In this document: positions 11,200 to 23,969 of the stretch, piece by piece
How positions within the stretch are numbered: the first letter of the stretch is position 1
How the letters are laid out: the number at the start of each line of letters is the position of its first letter
NCBI GenBank assembly: GCA_025403435.1
Contig: CM046353.1
Location: 29,077,715-29,141,714 of the forward strand
DNA from: Artocarpus heterophyllus
Lineage: Eukaryota; Streptophyta; Magnoliopsida; Rosales; Moraceae
Reading direction: 5' to 3'
DNA: 64,000 nucleotides
Notes under the pieces: model-generated
The model's database searches: none
Told to the model about the DNA's origin: nothing
The model's input: the letters and a program-made list of their open reading frames with translations, nothing else
Translations under genes and position numbers: made by a program

Positions 11200-13329
11200 T
11201 GCTCTCGCGTCTATTTACGCATTTTAAACTAACATTAAGTATAAGGTTGTCTCAAGTAATATTTTCTCGGTGAATCCGAGGTCGAACCCACAAGGAAGGA
11301 TTTATTCAGTTCTAGTACATGTATTATATTAACTTTTTCTTTTTATTTAAACTGAAAATTTTGAGGATTAATATTTATTATTCACAGAATGTATTTACAA
11401 TATTTACACATTTTTTTACAGCATTTTTCATCTTTAAATTTTGATAATTTGGAACTTTAATAACAAGAAATACAAATAATAATTTAAGCAGAGTAACAAC
11501 AATAATAACGGCAATTTAAGGAAGTAAAACAACAATAATAACAGGGCTGAGGTTCAAAGGTTCTGTTCTGACAATTATCTTCAATATATTTTAGTTTCTC
11601 TTTTTATTTATTAGTTGGTTTAAGTATACACTATGCCATCCTATGTCGACAATAAATCAAGATTTACTAAGTATTTACTATGTCATTCCATGTCTATAAT
11701 GCAGCAAAAACACAACTTAATAAATAAGCAGCATTTCAACATAACTTAACTAAAATAACAACCAAGATAGTTAGTTAAGCATTTACCGAGCCATTCTCTG
11801 ACTACGAGTAATCAAGGTCCTCCCAAGCATTATCCGTGCCAGTCTATGTTGTCGATAAATTAGAACCGTAATTTTGACAGAGTTTTAGCTAAGAAAATAT
11901 TGAAATTCTAGGTTTTCTAAGAGAATATTTTGGCATTACAACAGCTTAGAAAACTAAGAAAAACCAAAAATATTTAAGATAATTTTGCCAGAATTTCCCC
12001 CTCTTCCCTCAGCTAAAAAGAAATTTAGAAATACATAATTAATAAAGTACTACTGATATTATTGAGCATAATTTTTATAACATAAACTAGAAAATATTTT
12101 ACAAGAAACTAGACTGAAAAGTAAAATAAAAACTAGACTATAGTTATTACAATAGCATTTTCATGCTGCGAGGGGGCTCTCCCAAACTGAGGCAAATGTC
12201 CCAGTATTTATAGGAGATCGATTTTACAAACTGCCATTTGAAATTAATACGATTTCCTGTTGAAAGTTGACGATTTTGAATTATTTCCTTCTTCTTTCAC
12301 GCTGATCCGCGTTCGTGAGAATGCAAATTTGTCTTTGAGATTCTCTGCCTCATGGTACATGGCAACACTTAAACGGACTGATCGTGACCGTTAATCGTAT
12401 GATCCAACGACTCCAAACAAGCCTGAGAATGGGCCCAGCTGGGACCAATGGGACAGCAATTTTGGACTGTCAGATTGCTCTTGGTCATCGCATCCAATGG
12501 CTAGAAGAACAGCTGCACGTGGACTCACCCACACGTGAGCAGACACGGCTTGCGATTCCCCTGTGACGCCTGCAGCTTTGTCGACGCGTGTAACGCACGC
12601 GCCAATTATATCTCGACACGTGGACCGCACTTTGAGATTCTGCTGATGCACCGAATGACGCGTTGACACGCATCTTTTCCTCGGACGGCTGAGATGAATT
12701 CGGCATTGAATCCGATGGTCCTTGTTACGCCACGTGTCCCATTTAATTTAAATTCAGATTTTCTTTATCTTTTTGATGCATTTGATGTCCGATTTTATTC
12801 GTTTTGGTGTCGTTTTGCTCCGTTTTTCCTCTAGATTTCAAATCTAAAAATCACAAACACACTAATATTAATTATTTTACAAACATAATATTTATTAAAA
12901 ATATTTATTTTACAACAAAACACACAAAATTAGATAAAAACTCCTAAAATTTCCAGTCTTTTGCGGTTTAGCACAAATATAATTTTTATGACTTGGAAAT
13001 ATTTTTAAAAATTACTAAAAATATAACAAGACATATTTATAAACTTAAAACACACTATCAAACACACTAAAACTCAAAATAAAATAACCACATTACTTTT
13101 ACGGTTTTGACTATTTACAGACAATACACTTATTTAACACACCAAAATGACTTTAAAATTTACTAAAAACATAAAACACACTAAAAACGCATTTTTAAAC
13201 ATAATTTCACACCAAGACACAAAAATACTTATTAACACAAAATGCTATTAATTAGAGGATTTAATGAGAAATAAAAGCGTAAACAAATGATTTAAGCCTT
13301 AGAAAATGTACACTTTTACAGTCTCATCA
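11200..13329 (-). repeat. 3' LTR of the Athila-like element
   Basis: Nearly identical to 29306-31436. The sense strand starts TGATGAGACTG at 13329 and ends GCGAGAGCA at 11200. A TATA box (CTATAAATAC, sense) lies at 12205-12214. The upstream part (12516-12736) holds four CACGTG boxes. Open frames in this GC-richer block on both strands have no recognisable protein and are taken as shadows. Confidence 0.92.
12516..12736. promoter_or_regulatory. Cluster of four G-boxes (CACGTG) in the LTR
   Basis: CACGTG occurs at 12516-12521, 12532-12537, 12617-12622 and 12731-12736. Three of the four are kept in the other LTR (30622, 30723 and 30837). G-boxes are bound by bZIP and bHLH factors in light and abscisic-acid responses. 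Their place upstream of the LTR TATA box suggests promoter elements. Function is inferred. Confidence 0.55.
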
Positions 13330-13488
13330 TACCCCCCAACCAGCTTACTGCTAGTCTCTAGCAACTAAAGCGATAAAACTTAAAATAGACAAAAGATTTT
13401 TTTTTTTTTTGAAACTTGCGATTCCTCACTGATTTTCTTCAGGGTTTATCCCATATTCATGCCTCAAAATAAAGATGCAAACACTAAT
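13330..13488 (-). other. Polypurine tract and remaining 3' internal DNA of the Athila-like element
   Basis: The sense strand reads GCTGGTTGGGGGGTA directly before the LTR start TGATGA, a good polypurine tract. The rest (13342-13488) is non-coding and stops at a truncated piece of Copia leader. Confidence 0.7.
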
Positions 13489-13593
13489 TAAAATTAAATT
13501 CAAGCATAGGAGAGATAAAGATCACAAAATTTATGCATATAACATGATCATAAACTTGTAAATTTATGTAAAAACCGTGGCTCTGATACCAAT

Positions 13594-15604
13594 TGTTGGA
13601 AACGAGGTACGCAACGAATTTTTTAAAATTTTTCATTAGAGTAATTTCTAAAACACAAGTTTGACATGCTATATGCATAAATTAGCCAAATCTTACTAAC
13701 CTTTGTGTGAAGATCCTCCGCAGCCTGTGAAGAGAAGTAACGTTCCAGAAGAGCCTCAACCAACTGGTCTTCTTTGCTATTCTCTATCCACAACCGGAGT
13801 GAGTGTGGGCTTACACGTACAGCTCTTCCACCAGTGACTCTCCTTCCAACCAAGAGAGAGAACCCATAGCTAGTGTTTGTGATTTGTGAACAAAAGCTCT
13901 CAGGGAGTTTTTCAGATGCTCACTAGAAGAGTATCACTCTTAATCTCTCAATTGATCTTAGTAAATCATGAGACTCACTCCCTTTATATAGCCATTGGTC
14001 CTGGGGTCAGTCCTTATCAAATTAGGTCCCAAAAACTCGAAACAGAATCAAGTTTGGATCAATATCTTATAAGATCTGCATGAAAATACGTAATCCTTTT
14101 TCTCCCTGGTCGGAAGGCCAAACATCCTGATCGGCAGGCCGAACAGGCTCCATCTACAGGCCGAACTCCCAAGAAAAAATCTCCGCGAATCTTTTATTTT
14201 TCACCCGAGATTCTAAAGGATAAAGTCTTAGTTTTGATTCAAATAACCCAATAGAGAAGATATCTGATCAAAACAAGCTTTATTAAGATAATCTGTAAGA
14301 AAATAAATCAATTCACAATAATTCTACAAGTTTATCTTGATCTAATTGATCCAAAATTAAATCAACCGATAAACAGACAAGAATTATCCGATCCCAATAA
14401 TTCAACAAGTTTATCTTAAATTAATTTTATTACAAAATTAATTCAACCAATAAACAGACATGAATTATTTGATTCTTACAAATTTTAAACCAATCTGATA
14501 ATTCTGACATAAGTCACCAATTATTGGAAAAAGCACGCCGTGTCGTTACAGGATTTTATGAGCTAGCAAAGGGGACCAAAATGGACCTATAAAGTTCAAG
14601 CTCATGATAATTATGAAATCCAATATCCCAGATATACATTTCACAATTATCAACTCTAACGCTACTCTACTAAAAGCTTGGAGCTGCACTGTCGAACTTT
14701 ATAGAATTACGAAGCTCGTGTAGCTAAGTCTCCATGACTTATCAAAGTGTATCGTATCCCTATATGAAAATCCATAATCGGCTTAAGGACAAGTTCTGTC
14801 TTACCTTCCCGATTATTTTTATCTTACGTTCCATTGTCTCACCATTAGAAAACTTATCATCCAAAGATAGTATACCATTTGGTTACACCTATGTATCCAA
14901 ATGGTTGAGCGCTTCAGTTTTCCAATTACAGGACAACTCATATAAGAGGATATCATTACTCCTAAAGAGGAGCTATGGATTCCATATCTATGAATAACAA
15001 GTCTACACTATTAAGAGTCATGCCTCCAACGTACCGGCATGCATACCACTATTGAGATGTGGAAGTCACCCATTGGTACATCAAAAGACACAAGTCGAGA
15101 CAACAGGCCCACTATTCATCTCAGGATTAAGATACAATACAAATGATTGTCTAAAGTGAATCGATTTGCCAAGACAGAATTATTAATCCAAATCAATTCA
15201 CTTTATGTCTCGATCCAACATATCGTCACCTATGACAACGTGCCAATGTTTCTATTCACAGAGTCCAACTCCGATGGCCAAGACAAACCATCTCCCAAAG
15301 GGATATAGGCAACATAACAATCTTTACATAAATAAAGCGCCCAAGTTTATTCCCTCGATTGTGGATCATATGTTTTAGACCATTACCTTAAGAGTCGTGT
15401 CTTCCGCATAATCATCCCTTCATATGCCCAATTCTTAAGGTTTAGACCGACAGTCTCAGACTACTGTTTGCTTAACATACATTCAACAAATATGAACATA
15501 AAGAGGACAAGATTTGGTATATATAAATGAATAAATTCTTTATTGATAAAAATGTCTCCAAAAATATATTACATTTTTACTCCTTAGGGCATACATGTCT
15601 AACA
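13594..15604 (-). repeat. Copia family 1 3' LTR (minus copy)
   Basis: About 2.01 kb, starting TGTTGGAAACG and ending TGTCTAACA on the plus strand. It matches 21210-23239 and, in reverse, both LTRs of the copy at 36568-46207. Three degenerate TCGGCAGGCCGA repeats sit at about 14109-14166, against four in its partner LTR. The TATATAAAGGGAG promoter core lies near 13980 on the minus strand. Confidence 0.92.
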
Positions 15605-15618
15605 ATCTCCCACTTGCA

Positions 15619-18600
15619 CTAAGTGAGTAAATATAGCAAAATTTGCATCCCCATAGCTTCCACATGCATCTCGAAGACTCTCCCAGTAAGTGTCTTCGTA
15701 AATAGATCAGCTAAATTTTCCTCTAACGCGATCTTGCATACCGTGACTAGCCCGCCCTCAACAAAGTCCTTTATCACATGATACTTCCGATCAATATGCT
15801 TACTCTTCTTGTGAAACCTTGGTTCCTTAGCATTAGCTACCGCCGCACTGTTATCACAGTACAGTGATACCGCTTTATCCATACCAGGAACTACCTCAAG
15901 ATCCTCAAGGAACTTGTGGAGCCACATTGCTTCTTTCGAAGCATCACTAGCCACCACATACTCGGCCTCCATCGTTGAATCCAAAGTGCAATCTTGCTTC
16001 ACACTTCTCCAATTGATGGCACCGCCGCCTAGAGTAAACACAAACCCCGAAGTTGATTTCCTAGAATCCAGACAGGATTGAAAATCCGAATCAGTGTATC
16101 CTAGAGGAGTTAAATCCTCACCTGAATACACAAGCATATACCCTCGAGTCCTTCTCAGGTACTTGAAAATATGCTTTATCGCAACCCAATGGTTCGGTCC
16201 TGGATCCGCCTGAAATCAACTTACAATCCCGACCGCATAGCTAATATCCGGTTGTGTGCAAAGCATAGCATACATGAGACTACCCACTGCTGAAGCATAA
16301 GGCACCTTCTTCATGTGTTCTCTTTCTTCATAAGACTTTGGAGAGTCTTTCTTAGAAAGAGTAATTCCAAACCTAGATGGTTGCCCACCTTTCTTGCAAT
16401 CCTGCATTGCAAACCTTTTGAGAATTTTATCTATGTAGCCGGCCTGTGACAAAGCTATCATTTTGTTCTTCCTATCCCGAAAGATCTAGATACCGAGAAC
16501 AAAATTAGCCTCACCCAAGTCCTTCATGTCAAACTGCTTGGTCAACCATAATTTGACCGATGACAATGCCCCAACGTCATTGCCAATTAGCAGAATGTCA
16601 TCCACATAGAGTAGTAGAAAAACCACCTTCCTATCTTTAATGTGTTTGTAAACACATGGTTCATCCACATTTTGTGAGAACCCATAAGTCTTGATCACTT
16701 GATCAAATCTTATGTTCCAAGAACGGGAAGCCTGCTTAAGTCCATAAATTGACTTTAGCAGCTTACAAACCTTACTCTCTTGACCCGCGACCTTGAACCC
16801 GTCTGGTTGTTCCATATAAATGGACTCATCAAGATAGCCATTCAAAAAAGCAGTCTTGACATCCATCTACCAAATCTCGTAGTTGAGAGTGGCAGTTATG
16901 GACAAGAGAATCCGGATGGACTTAAGCATGGCTACAGGCGAAAAGGTTTCCTCATAATCGATTCCTTCCTTTTGTGTATAACCCTTAGCTACCAGTCTAG
17001 CCTTAAAGGTTTCGACCTTTCCATCCACTGCTCTTTTCCTCTTGTAGATCCACTTACACCCTATGGGTTTTACCCCTTCGGGAAGATCCACAAGCTCCCA
17101 GACCTGATTAGTCTCCATAGACTTCATCTCTATGTTCATGGCCTCTGTCCAGAGTTTTGAATCAACATCCTCCATAGCTTCTGCGTAAGTATAAGGATCC
17201 CTATCATGTTCATCCGGTTCAGCCAAGAAGACCTCCCCATTGAACATATACCTCTCAGGTTGACGCCCGATCCTCCCACTATGCCGAAGCCCATGAGATT
17301 GTTGTTCAAGTTTGTTTGGTTTTTCTATACCGATCGGAATGGTTTTGTTCGGAACCTCCGGAGTGAACGGATCACCCCTTAACTCCTCAAGCACCACTTT
17401 GCTTCGAGGTTTAAAGTCGTCCATGTAACTCTCCTCAAGAAAAGTTGCATTAGTTGAAACCACGACTTTTTTTTCCTTTGGGTTATAAAAATAACCCCCT
17501 TTAGTCCCTTTTCGATATCCTACAAACACGCAAACTTCCGAACGTGCTTCTAACTTATTCGAATCCTTAAACAGGACATGAGCCAGACATCCCAATATGC
17601 TAATATGGTTTAAGGATGTCTTCCTTTTTGTCCACAACTCATGAGGAGTTTTAGGGACCGATTTTGAAGGCACATTGTTCAAAAGATAATATACAGTTTG
17701 TAGTGCATATCCCCAAAAGGATAAAGGTAATGATGAATAACTCATCATGGACCTAATCATGTCCAACAAAGTCCTATTCCTTCTCTCTGCTACGCCAGTC
17801 TGCTGCGGAGTGCCCGGCGCAGTCAAATGGGATAAAATCCCATTCTCTAACAAGTGTCCCATGAACTCATCAGAAAGGTATTCCCCACCTCGATCAGATC
17901 GAGGTGCCTTTATGGGTCTACCCAATTGCTTTTCCACTTCAGCCTGAAACTCCCTGAACTTATCATAAGTTTCACTTTTGTGGTGCATCAGGTACACATA
18001 CCCATATCTTGAGTGATCGTCAATAAAAGTGACGAAGTACTCATACCCTCCTCGTGCCCGGATGTTCATTGGTTCGCAAACATCACTATGCACAAGTTCT
18101 AGAACCCCTTCGGCCCTATTGCCCTTAGACCCGTATGGTCTTTTGGTCATTTTACCCTCCAAACAAGATTCACATGGAGGTATAGATTCCACCTTTAAGT
18201 GACTTAAAGGTCCATCCCTTACCAATCTTTGAATCCTATTCAGGTTAATATGGCCAAGGTGCAAATGCCAAAGATAAGTCTTATTAGAGTGAGAAGTTTT
18301 AAGTCTTTTAGTGTCATTATCACTTATCTCAACATTAAGCAATAAGTCCATCTTAGGTTTGATAAAATATAGATTATTTTGCATCCATCCAGAATAGATA
18401 AAAAAATTGTTTTTACGAATCACCACTTTTTCATTAAAAGATACCATGTAGGAGTCTTTAAATAAAGAAGATATAGAAATTAAATTCCTTTTAAATTTAG
18501 GAACATAAAAACAATCTCGCAAAATTAAATTCCTATAATTATCAAAGTAAAGATGGACATCTCCCACTGCTTCCGCTGAGACCAAGGATCCATCGCCCAT

Positions 18601-19572
18601 TTGAAGCGTTAAGTCTTCACGTAGCAGACTTCTCGTTTCTTTGAATCCCTGCAGAGAAACACAAACATGATTAGTTGCACTGGAATCTATAACCTAGATG
18701 TCACTGGATTCCTCAACCAAACAAGTTTCTAAATATAGAAGATCACACCTACCTCCCTTGGAAAGGAAGTCCTTGCAGTGCTTTTTTATATGCCCGACCT
18801 TACCATAGAAGAAGCACTTAAGCTTCTTTGGGTTCTTCTTCTTCTTCTTCTTGTTCTTGGTAGCAGCAGGAATAGAAGACTTCCTGTTCTTGGCCCGTTG
18901 CTTCTTTCCATTCCCTGAGTTAGGATTGGAACCAGAAGCAGCTACCATGTTGGTCTCACCACCAGCAGGAGACTCCCTGATCAGCAGTTCGAACTCCTGT
19001 AACTGTTTCATCAGTTCTGTTAAGGTCATATCCCATCTATTACTTAAATTAAAAGTAGCCCTAAACAGAATAAATTCCTTAGATAGAGTTTGAAAGACCA
19101 TAGTCATCTAAGTTTCAGCATCGATGTCGGCTCCATTGGTTTGAGCCTCAGCGAGGTAACCCATGACCAACATCATGTGCTCCTTCACAGATGTCCCCGG
19201 TCTCTGTCTACAGTTTAAGAGTTTCTGAAGCATCCTTTGCCGCTTTGTTATGGCCTGGCCTCCGAACATATCCTCAAGATTATCCAAGATCTGCTTCGTA
19301 GTCTCATAATCCTGGTGTTGAGCCTGCAGCACGTTGTTCATGCTAGCCATAACATAGCAGCGAGCCTGATCATTAGCATCTTTCCAGCGATCGTAAGCTT
19401 GGAATTGTTCATTACTTGAGTCTCCCGTAGGCTCGAGAGGACAAGGGGTTGTCAGTACATATTTCAGTTTCTCAAAGGAAAGGATGATATCCAGGTTCTG
19501 TTTCCAATCGTTATAATTCTCACCGGTTAATTGGTTTTTGTCAAGTATTGATGATAAAGCGTTTTTAGACAT
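15619..19572 (-). pseudogene. Copia family 1 gag-pol, one frame broken by five stops (minus copy)
   Basis: A single frame runs from ATG at 19572 to the stop at 15619 with no frameshift seen. It is interrupted only by stops at 19108, 18694, 16867, 16486 and 16216. Domains in order: gag (19572-18800); zinc knuckle CFFYGKVGHIKKHC near 18800, with its second cysteine changed to tyrosine; protease D-S-S-A-T-N just after the 18694 stop, where D-S-G is usual; and integrase with HLHLGHI, then HSDVC, SDRGGEY and AERRN, all three catalytic residues kept (18270-17600). RT has YVDDILL at 16591-16611, and RNase H YTDSDFQSCLDSRKSTSG is at 16137-15619. All stops fit C-to-T or G-to-A changes. The product would be the usual capsid, protease, integrase and RT polyprotein, but this copy cannot make it whole. 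Confidence 0.9.
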
Positions 19573-21209
19573 TTTCAATCTACAATAAAGAATGATATAC
19601 CAAACATAAGCAAACATATATAATAATTTAGTAAGATAACACAATCATGTAAAATCATACAAATGGGTTTATGTGTCAAAACCTTGAAAATATCACAACC
19701 TTACAACGATAATTCCCAACTCAGAATTCAACAAGCTCCTAGGGGAGTCATGTCAAATTCAATCAGGAACACGGATCCCTTCCTGATTAATATATGCCAT
19801 CCAAGACCCACATGATCCAGCATATACTAATAATCGTTTCTTTGGCCATTAATTTTATTAACAGAGCTCCTAGGGGAGGTTAATAATAAAATTAACGTGA
19901 GTGTATAACCATCGTTTCAATATGTTATCCATGATTTATAATCACCACATAGGGGTGTGCAACCATAAATCATACTAAAATCCCTTATCCTTTTAGAGAT
20001 CCAATCTGGTACATGACAGAAATCCCTTCTTAGGGGTCGGGACCACCATGTTTTTCCTATGGACCAACGATGGAGGCCTTAGGTTCTCTCTTCGAAAACC
20101 TTCTCCCACTCAATCTTTTGAAATCAAGGTTTTATTTTAAAATTATGCATGAACAATTTTAATATGAGCGGCACTCCCTATTCTATATGACATGTTATCA
20201 ATATACATGGTAAATCATATTATAATGCAGACAAGCAAAGCTACAAGCAAAATAATAATAACCGTAATATTATGGTTTCACCCTAGAGAATAGAAAACTA
20301 AGATTACAAGAGAATAATCGAGACATTTATCGATTCTTCATCCTTGAATCCTCAAGTTGTATCCTTCTTCATGCAATATCTATCTTCAAGTCTTCAATCC
20401 CGTATGAATCAAAAACTTCATATTTCTGGTCATATTGAAATTTAATGTTTCTCAGAATCGTCTCAAAAATAAAATTAAAAATGCACTAAAAAAATTGCAC
20501 CTTTTCTGGACACTTGGCAGCTCTCGGTCGGCAGGCCAATTTGGGTAATCGGCCTGCCGATCCATGAAGGTTCGGCCTGCCGAACTGAATGTTCGGCCTG
20601 CCGGGAGAGCACCCCAATTTCTGCCCCACTGTCGGCCTGCCAGACCACACGTTCGGCCTGTCGATCTATGACCTTCGACCTGCCAAACTGTGATGTCCGG
20701 CATGCCGACCGAGTAGAAAAAACTTATTCCAAAAAATACAACTTTAATGCAATTTCTCAATTTTATTTTCAACAATTTAAAAACATAAAATTAGAGACTC
20801 AGGAAATACCTAGGAGCTCCATCATCATTCTTCTAGATCCGTCTTCTCCGAATAATTATTTAATTACAAAATTTTACAAATTTAAAATTAAATAACAATT
20901 CCTAGACGAAGATGACAGTCTGCCATCTAATTACATGAAAAACCTAGATACATATTCTAACCTCTAAGGAACCATAACAAGTATTAATTAATTAATTAAT
21001 AATTAAAACAAAGATTTAATCAACCATAATTAATTAATAAATATTTACCATATAATCCATGACAACATATATAATTTATAGAAACCTAGAGTGCCATCTC
21101 TCTATAAAATTAAATTCAACCATAGGAGAGATAAACATCACAAAATTTATGCATATAACATGATCACAAACTTGTAAATTTATGTAAAAACTATGGCTCT
21201 GATACCAAT
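19573..21209 (-). other. Copia 5' leader with primer site (minus copy)
   Basis: About 1.6 kb of untranslated leader between the 5' LTR and gag. The plus strand GCTCTGATACCA at 21196-21207 is the complement of the standard initiator tRNA-Met primer site TGGTATCAGAGC, separated from the LTR by two bases. The leader also carries the near-palindromic repeat array at 20526-20709. Short frames inside it are not coding. Confidence 0.85.
20526..20709. repeat. Array of nine near-palindromic TCGGCCTGCCGA repeats in the Copia leader
   Basis: Nine copies of a 12-14-mer of the form (T/A)TCGGCCTGCCGA(A/T) in about 185 bp, spaced 20-45 bp apart. The array is colinear with 39094-39298 of the plus copy. The CGGC and GCCG arms can pair within or between copies. 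The same word recurs in the LTRs upstream of the TATA box. Function is unknown. Confidence 0.85.
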
Positions 21210-23239
21210 TGTTGGAAACGTGGTGCGCAGCGAAATTTTTAAATTTTTTTATCAGAGTAATTTCTAAAACACAAGTTTGACATGCTATATGTATAAATTA
21301 GACAGATCTTACTAACCTTTGTGTGAAGATCCTCCGCAGCCTGTGAAGAGAAGTAACGTTCCAGAAGAGCCTCAACCAACTGGTCTTCTTTGCTATTCTC
21401 TACCCACAACCGGAGTGAGTGTGGGCTCACACGTACAGCTCTTCCACCGGTGACTCTCCTTCCAACCAAGAGAGAGAACCCAAAGCTAGTGTTCGTGATT
21501 TGTGAACAAAAGCTCTCAGAGAGTTTTTCAGATGCTCACTAGAAGAGTATCACTCTTAATCTCTCAATTGATCTGAGTAAATCATGAGACTCACTCCCTT
21601 TATATAGCCATTGGTCCTAGGGTCAGTCCTTATCAGATTAGGTCTCAAAAACTCGAAACAGAATCAAGTTTGGATCAATATCTGATAAGATCCGCGTGAA
21701 AACACGTAATCCTTTTTCTGGCTGGTCGGCAGGCTAAACATCTTGATTGGTAGGCCGAACAGGCTCCATCGACAGCCGAACTTGTCATTCGGCAGGCCGA
21801 ATTCCCGAGAAAAAATCTCTGCGAATCTTTTATTTTTCACCCGAGATTCTAAAGGATAAAGTCTCAGTTTTGATTCAAATAACCCAATAGAGAAGATATC
21901 TGATCAAAACAAGCTTTATCAAGATAATCTCTAAGAAAATAAATCAATTCACAATAATTCTACAAGTTTATCTTGATCTAATTTATCCAAAATTAAATCA
22001 ACCGAAAAACAGACAAGAATTATCCGATCCCAATAATTCAACAAGTTTATCTTAAATTAATTTTATTACAGAATTAATTCAACCAATAAACAGACATGAA
22101 TTATTTGATTCTTACAAATTTTAAACCAATCTGATAATTCCGACATAAGTCACCAATTATTGGAAAAAGCACGCCGTGTCGTTACAGGATTTTGTGAGCT
22201 AGCAAAGGGGACCAAAATGGACCTATAAAGTTTAAACTCATGATAATTATGAAACCCAATATCCCAGATATACATTTCACAATTATCAACTCCAACGCTA
22301 CTCCACTCAAAGCTTGGAGCTGCACTCTCGAACTTTATAGAATTATGAAGCTCGTGTAGCTATGTCTCCATGACATATCAAAGTGTATCATATCCCTATA
22401 TGAAAATCCATAATCGGCTTAAGGACAAGTTCTGTCTTACCTTCCCGATTATTTTTATCTTACGTTCCATTGTCTCACCATTAGAAAACTTACCATCCAA
22501 AGATAGTATACCATTTGGTTACACCTATGTATCCAAATGGTTGAGCGCTCTAGTTTTCCAATTACAGGACAACGCATATAAGAGGATATCTTCCTCCTAA
22601 AGAGGAGCTATGGATTCCATATCTATGAATAACAAGTCTATGCTATCAAGAGTCATGCCTCCAACGTATCAGCATGCATACCACTATTGAGATGTGGAAG
22701 TCACCCATTGGTACATCAAAAGACACAAGTCGAGACAACGGGCCCACTATTCATCTCAGGATTAAGATACAATACAAATGATTGTCTAAAGTGAATCGAT
22801 TTGCCAAGACAGAATTATTAATCCAAATCAATTCACTTTATGTCCCGATCCAACACATCATCACCTATGACAACGTGCCAATGTTTCTATTCACGGAGTC
22901 CAACTCCGATGGCCAAGACAAACCATCTCCCAAAGGGATATAGACAACATAACAATCTTTACATGAATAAAGCGCCTAACTTTATTCCCTCGATTGCGGA
23001 TCATATGTTTTAGACCATCACCTTTAGAATCGTGTCGTCCGTATAATCATCCCATCATATGCCTAATTCTTAAGGTTTAGACCAACAGTCTCAGACTACT
23101 ATTTGCTTAACATACATTCAACAAATATGAACGTAAAGAGGACAAGATTTGGTATATATAAATGAATAAATTCTTTATTGATAAAAATGTCTCCAAAAAT
23201 ATATTACATTTTTACTCCTTAGGGCATACATGTCTAACA
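21210..23239 (-). repeat. Copia family 1 5' LTR (minus copy)
   Basis: About 2.03 kb, partner of 13594-15604. It contains four TCGGCAGGCCGA-type repeats at about 21724-21802 and a TATATAAAGG core near 21595 on the minus strand. It ends TGTCTAACA at 23239, followed directly by the 3' flank of the LOG-like gene. Confidence 0.92.
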
Positions 23240-23330
23240 ACATATACTTACCAAAGCGGTTATTCAAAGACAAACACATAAACAAAGACAAAAACAATAA
23301 TGCTGTAACTAAAACTAAAAGAGGTAGAGT

Positions 23331-23969
23331 TTAGGGAGAAAGATCCCAATCTCGTTTGCGTTTTTTGCAAAACTTTGATGTTGCAATGTCCGTTTCAAGA
23401 TCAATGACGTGCATTTTTTTGAGCAATTCCTCTACAGTAGTGGCAGAGATAAAAATCTTTCTTCCTGACTCATCAAGAAACTTTTGTTCCACAGTATGAT
23501 CTAAAAAACTAGGCAAATAGTCAAAGTAACCATTTATATTTAACAAACCAACAGGTTTAGAGTGTAGTCCTAACAATTTCCAACTAGCAATGGCAAAAAG
23601 TTCCTCTAGAGTTCCTAAACCTCCAGGTAAGGCAATGAAAGCATCAAAAGCAAACTCCATGTCTCTTATTCGCTCAGGCATACCTGTAACTATTTTTTCA
23701 ACACCAATGGTAGGACCACATAAACGACTTTGAGCAAGGACACCTGGAATAATACCTAAAGCTTTAGTACCTCCAGAACGTCTTCCAGCAGAGACAGTAC
23801 CCATTAAACCTAGACTATCTCCTCCATAGACAAGGTTTATCTTTTTCGTAGACAAGACATAGCCTAGATGAAATGCAGTTTCTATGTAATCAATGCCTTT
23901 TCCTGATTTAGAACCACAAAACACACAGATATTGTTGAACTTTAAAGATGACTGGGACGAGGAATCCAT
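23331..23969 (-). CDS. LOG-like cytokinin riboside 5'-monophosphate phosphoribohydrolase, retrotransposon-borne
   Basis: An intact, intronless frame of 212 residues, close to the usual LOG length. LOG enzymes remove ribose phosphate from cytokinin nucleotides and so release active cytokinin bases in the cytosol. Visible motifs are VFCGS (16-20), VYGGDSLGLMG (47-57), MPER with the conserved arginine at 100, and PGGLGTLEE (115-123) with the catalytic glutamate at 123, followed by KPVGLLN. Deviations: GGDS where GGGS is common, MPERIRDM where plant LOGs have a R-K pair, and a basic tail KKRKRDW (202-208) that could be a nuclear signal. Typical plant LOG genes have several introns, so this looks like a processed copy. 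It lies in sense inside the Athila-like element, where pol is missing, about 630 bp after the small cysteine-rich frame. An A-rich tract lies just before the ATG (minus strand). The open frame suggests either recent capture or selection; activity is unproven. Confidence 0.88.
   Translation of the reverse strand: MDSSSQSSLKFNNICVFCGSKSGKGIDYIETAFHLGYVLSTKKINLVYGGDSLGLMGTVSAGRRSGGTKALGIIPGVLAQSRLCGPTIGVEKIVTGMPERIRDMEFAFDAFIALPGGLGTLEELFAIASWKLLGLHSKPVGLLNINGYFDYLPSFLDHTVEQKFLDESGRKIFISATTVEELLKKMHVIDLETDIATSKFCKKRKRDWDLSP

Larger units (their letters stand above)
13489..23239 (-). mobile_element. Copia family 1 element, minus strand, with an extra leader fragment outside its 3' LTR
   Basis: The LTRs are 13594-15604 and 21210-23239. 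Between them is gag-pol on the minus strand, a primer site matching initiator tRNA-Met (21196-21207) and a polypurine tract (15605-15618). Unusually, the 105 bp at 13489-13593, outside the 3' LTR, repeat the 5' leader and primer site found at 21105-21209. The left border is therefore internal DNA of a second copy, not a target duplication, and no matching 5-bp repeat was found at 13484-13488 versus 23240-23244. A truncated tandem copy is the simplest reading. It is nested in the Athila-like element just 3' of the LOG-like gene. Confidence 0.85.

Noticed and set aside
12384..12706. Overlapping frames on both strands in GC-richer DNA (also 30490-30779)
   Set aside because: They sit in the LTR promoter region of the Athila-like element. 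Conservation between the LTRs reflects LTR identity, not coding.
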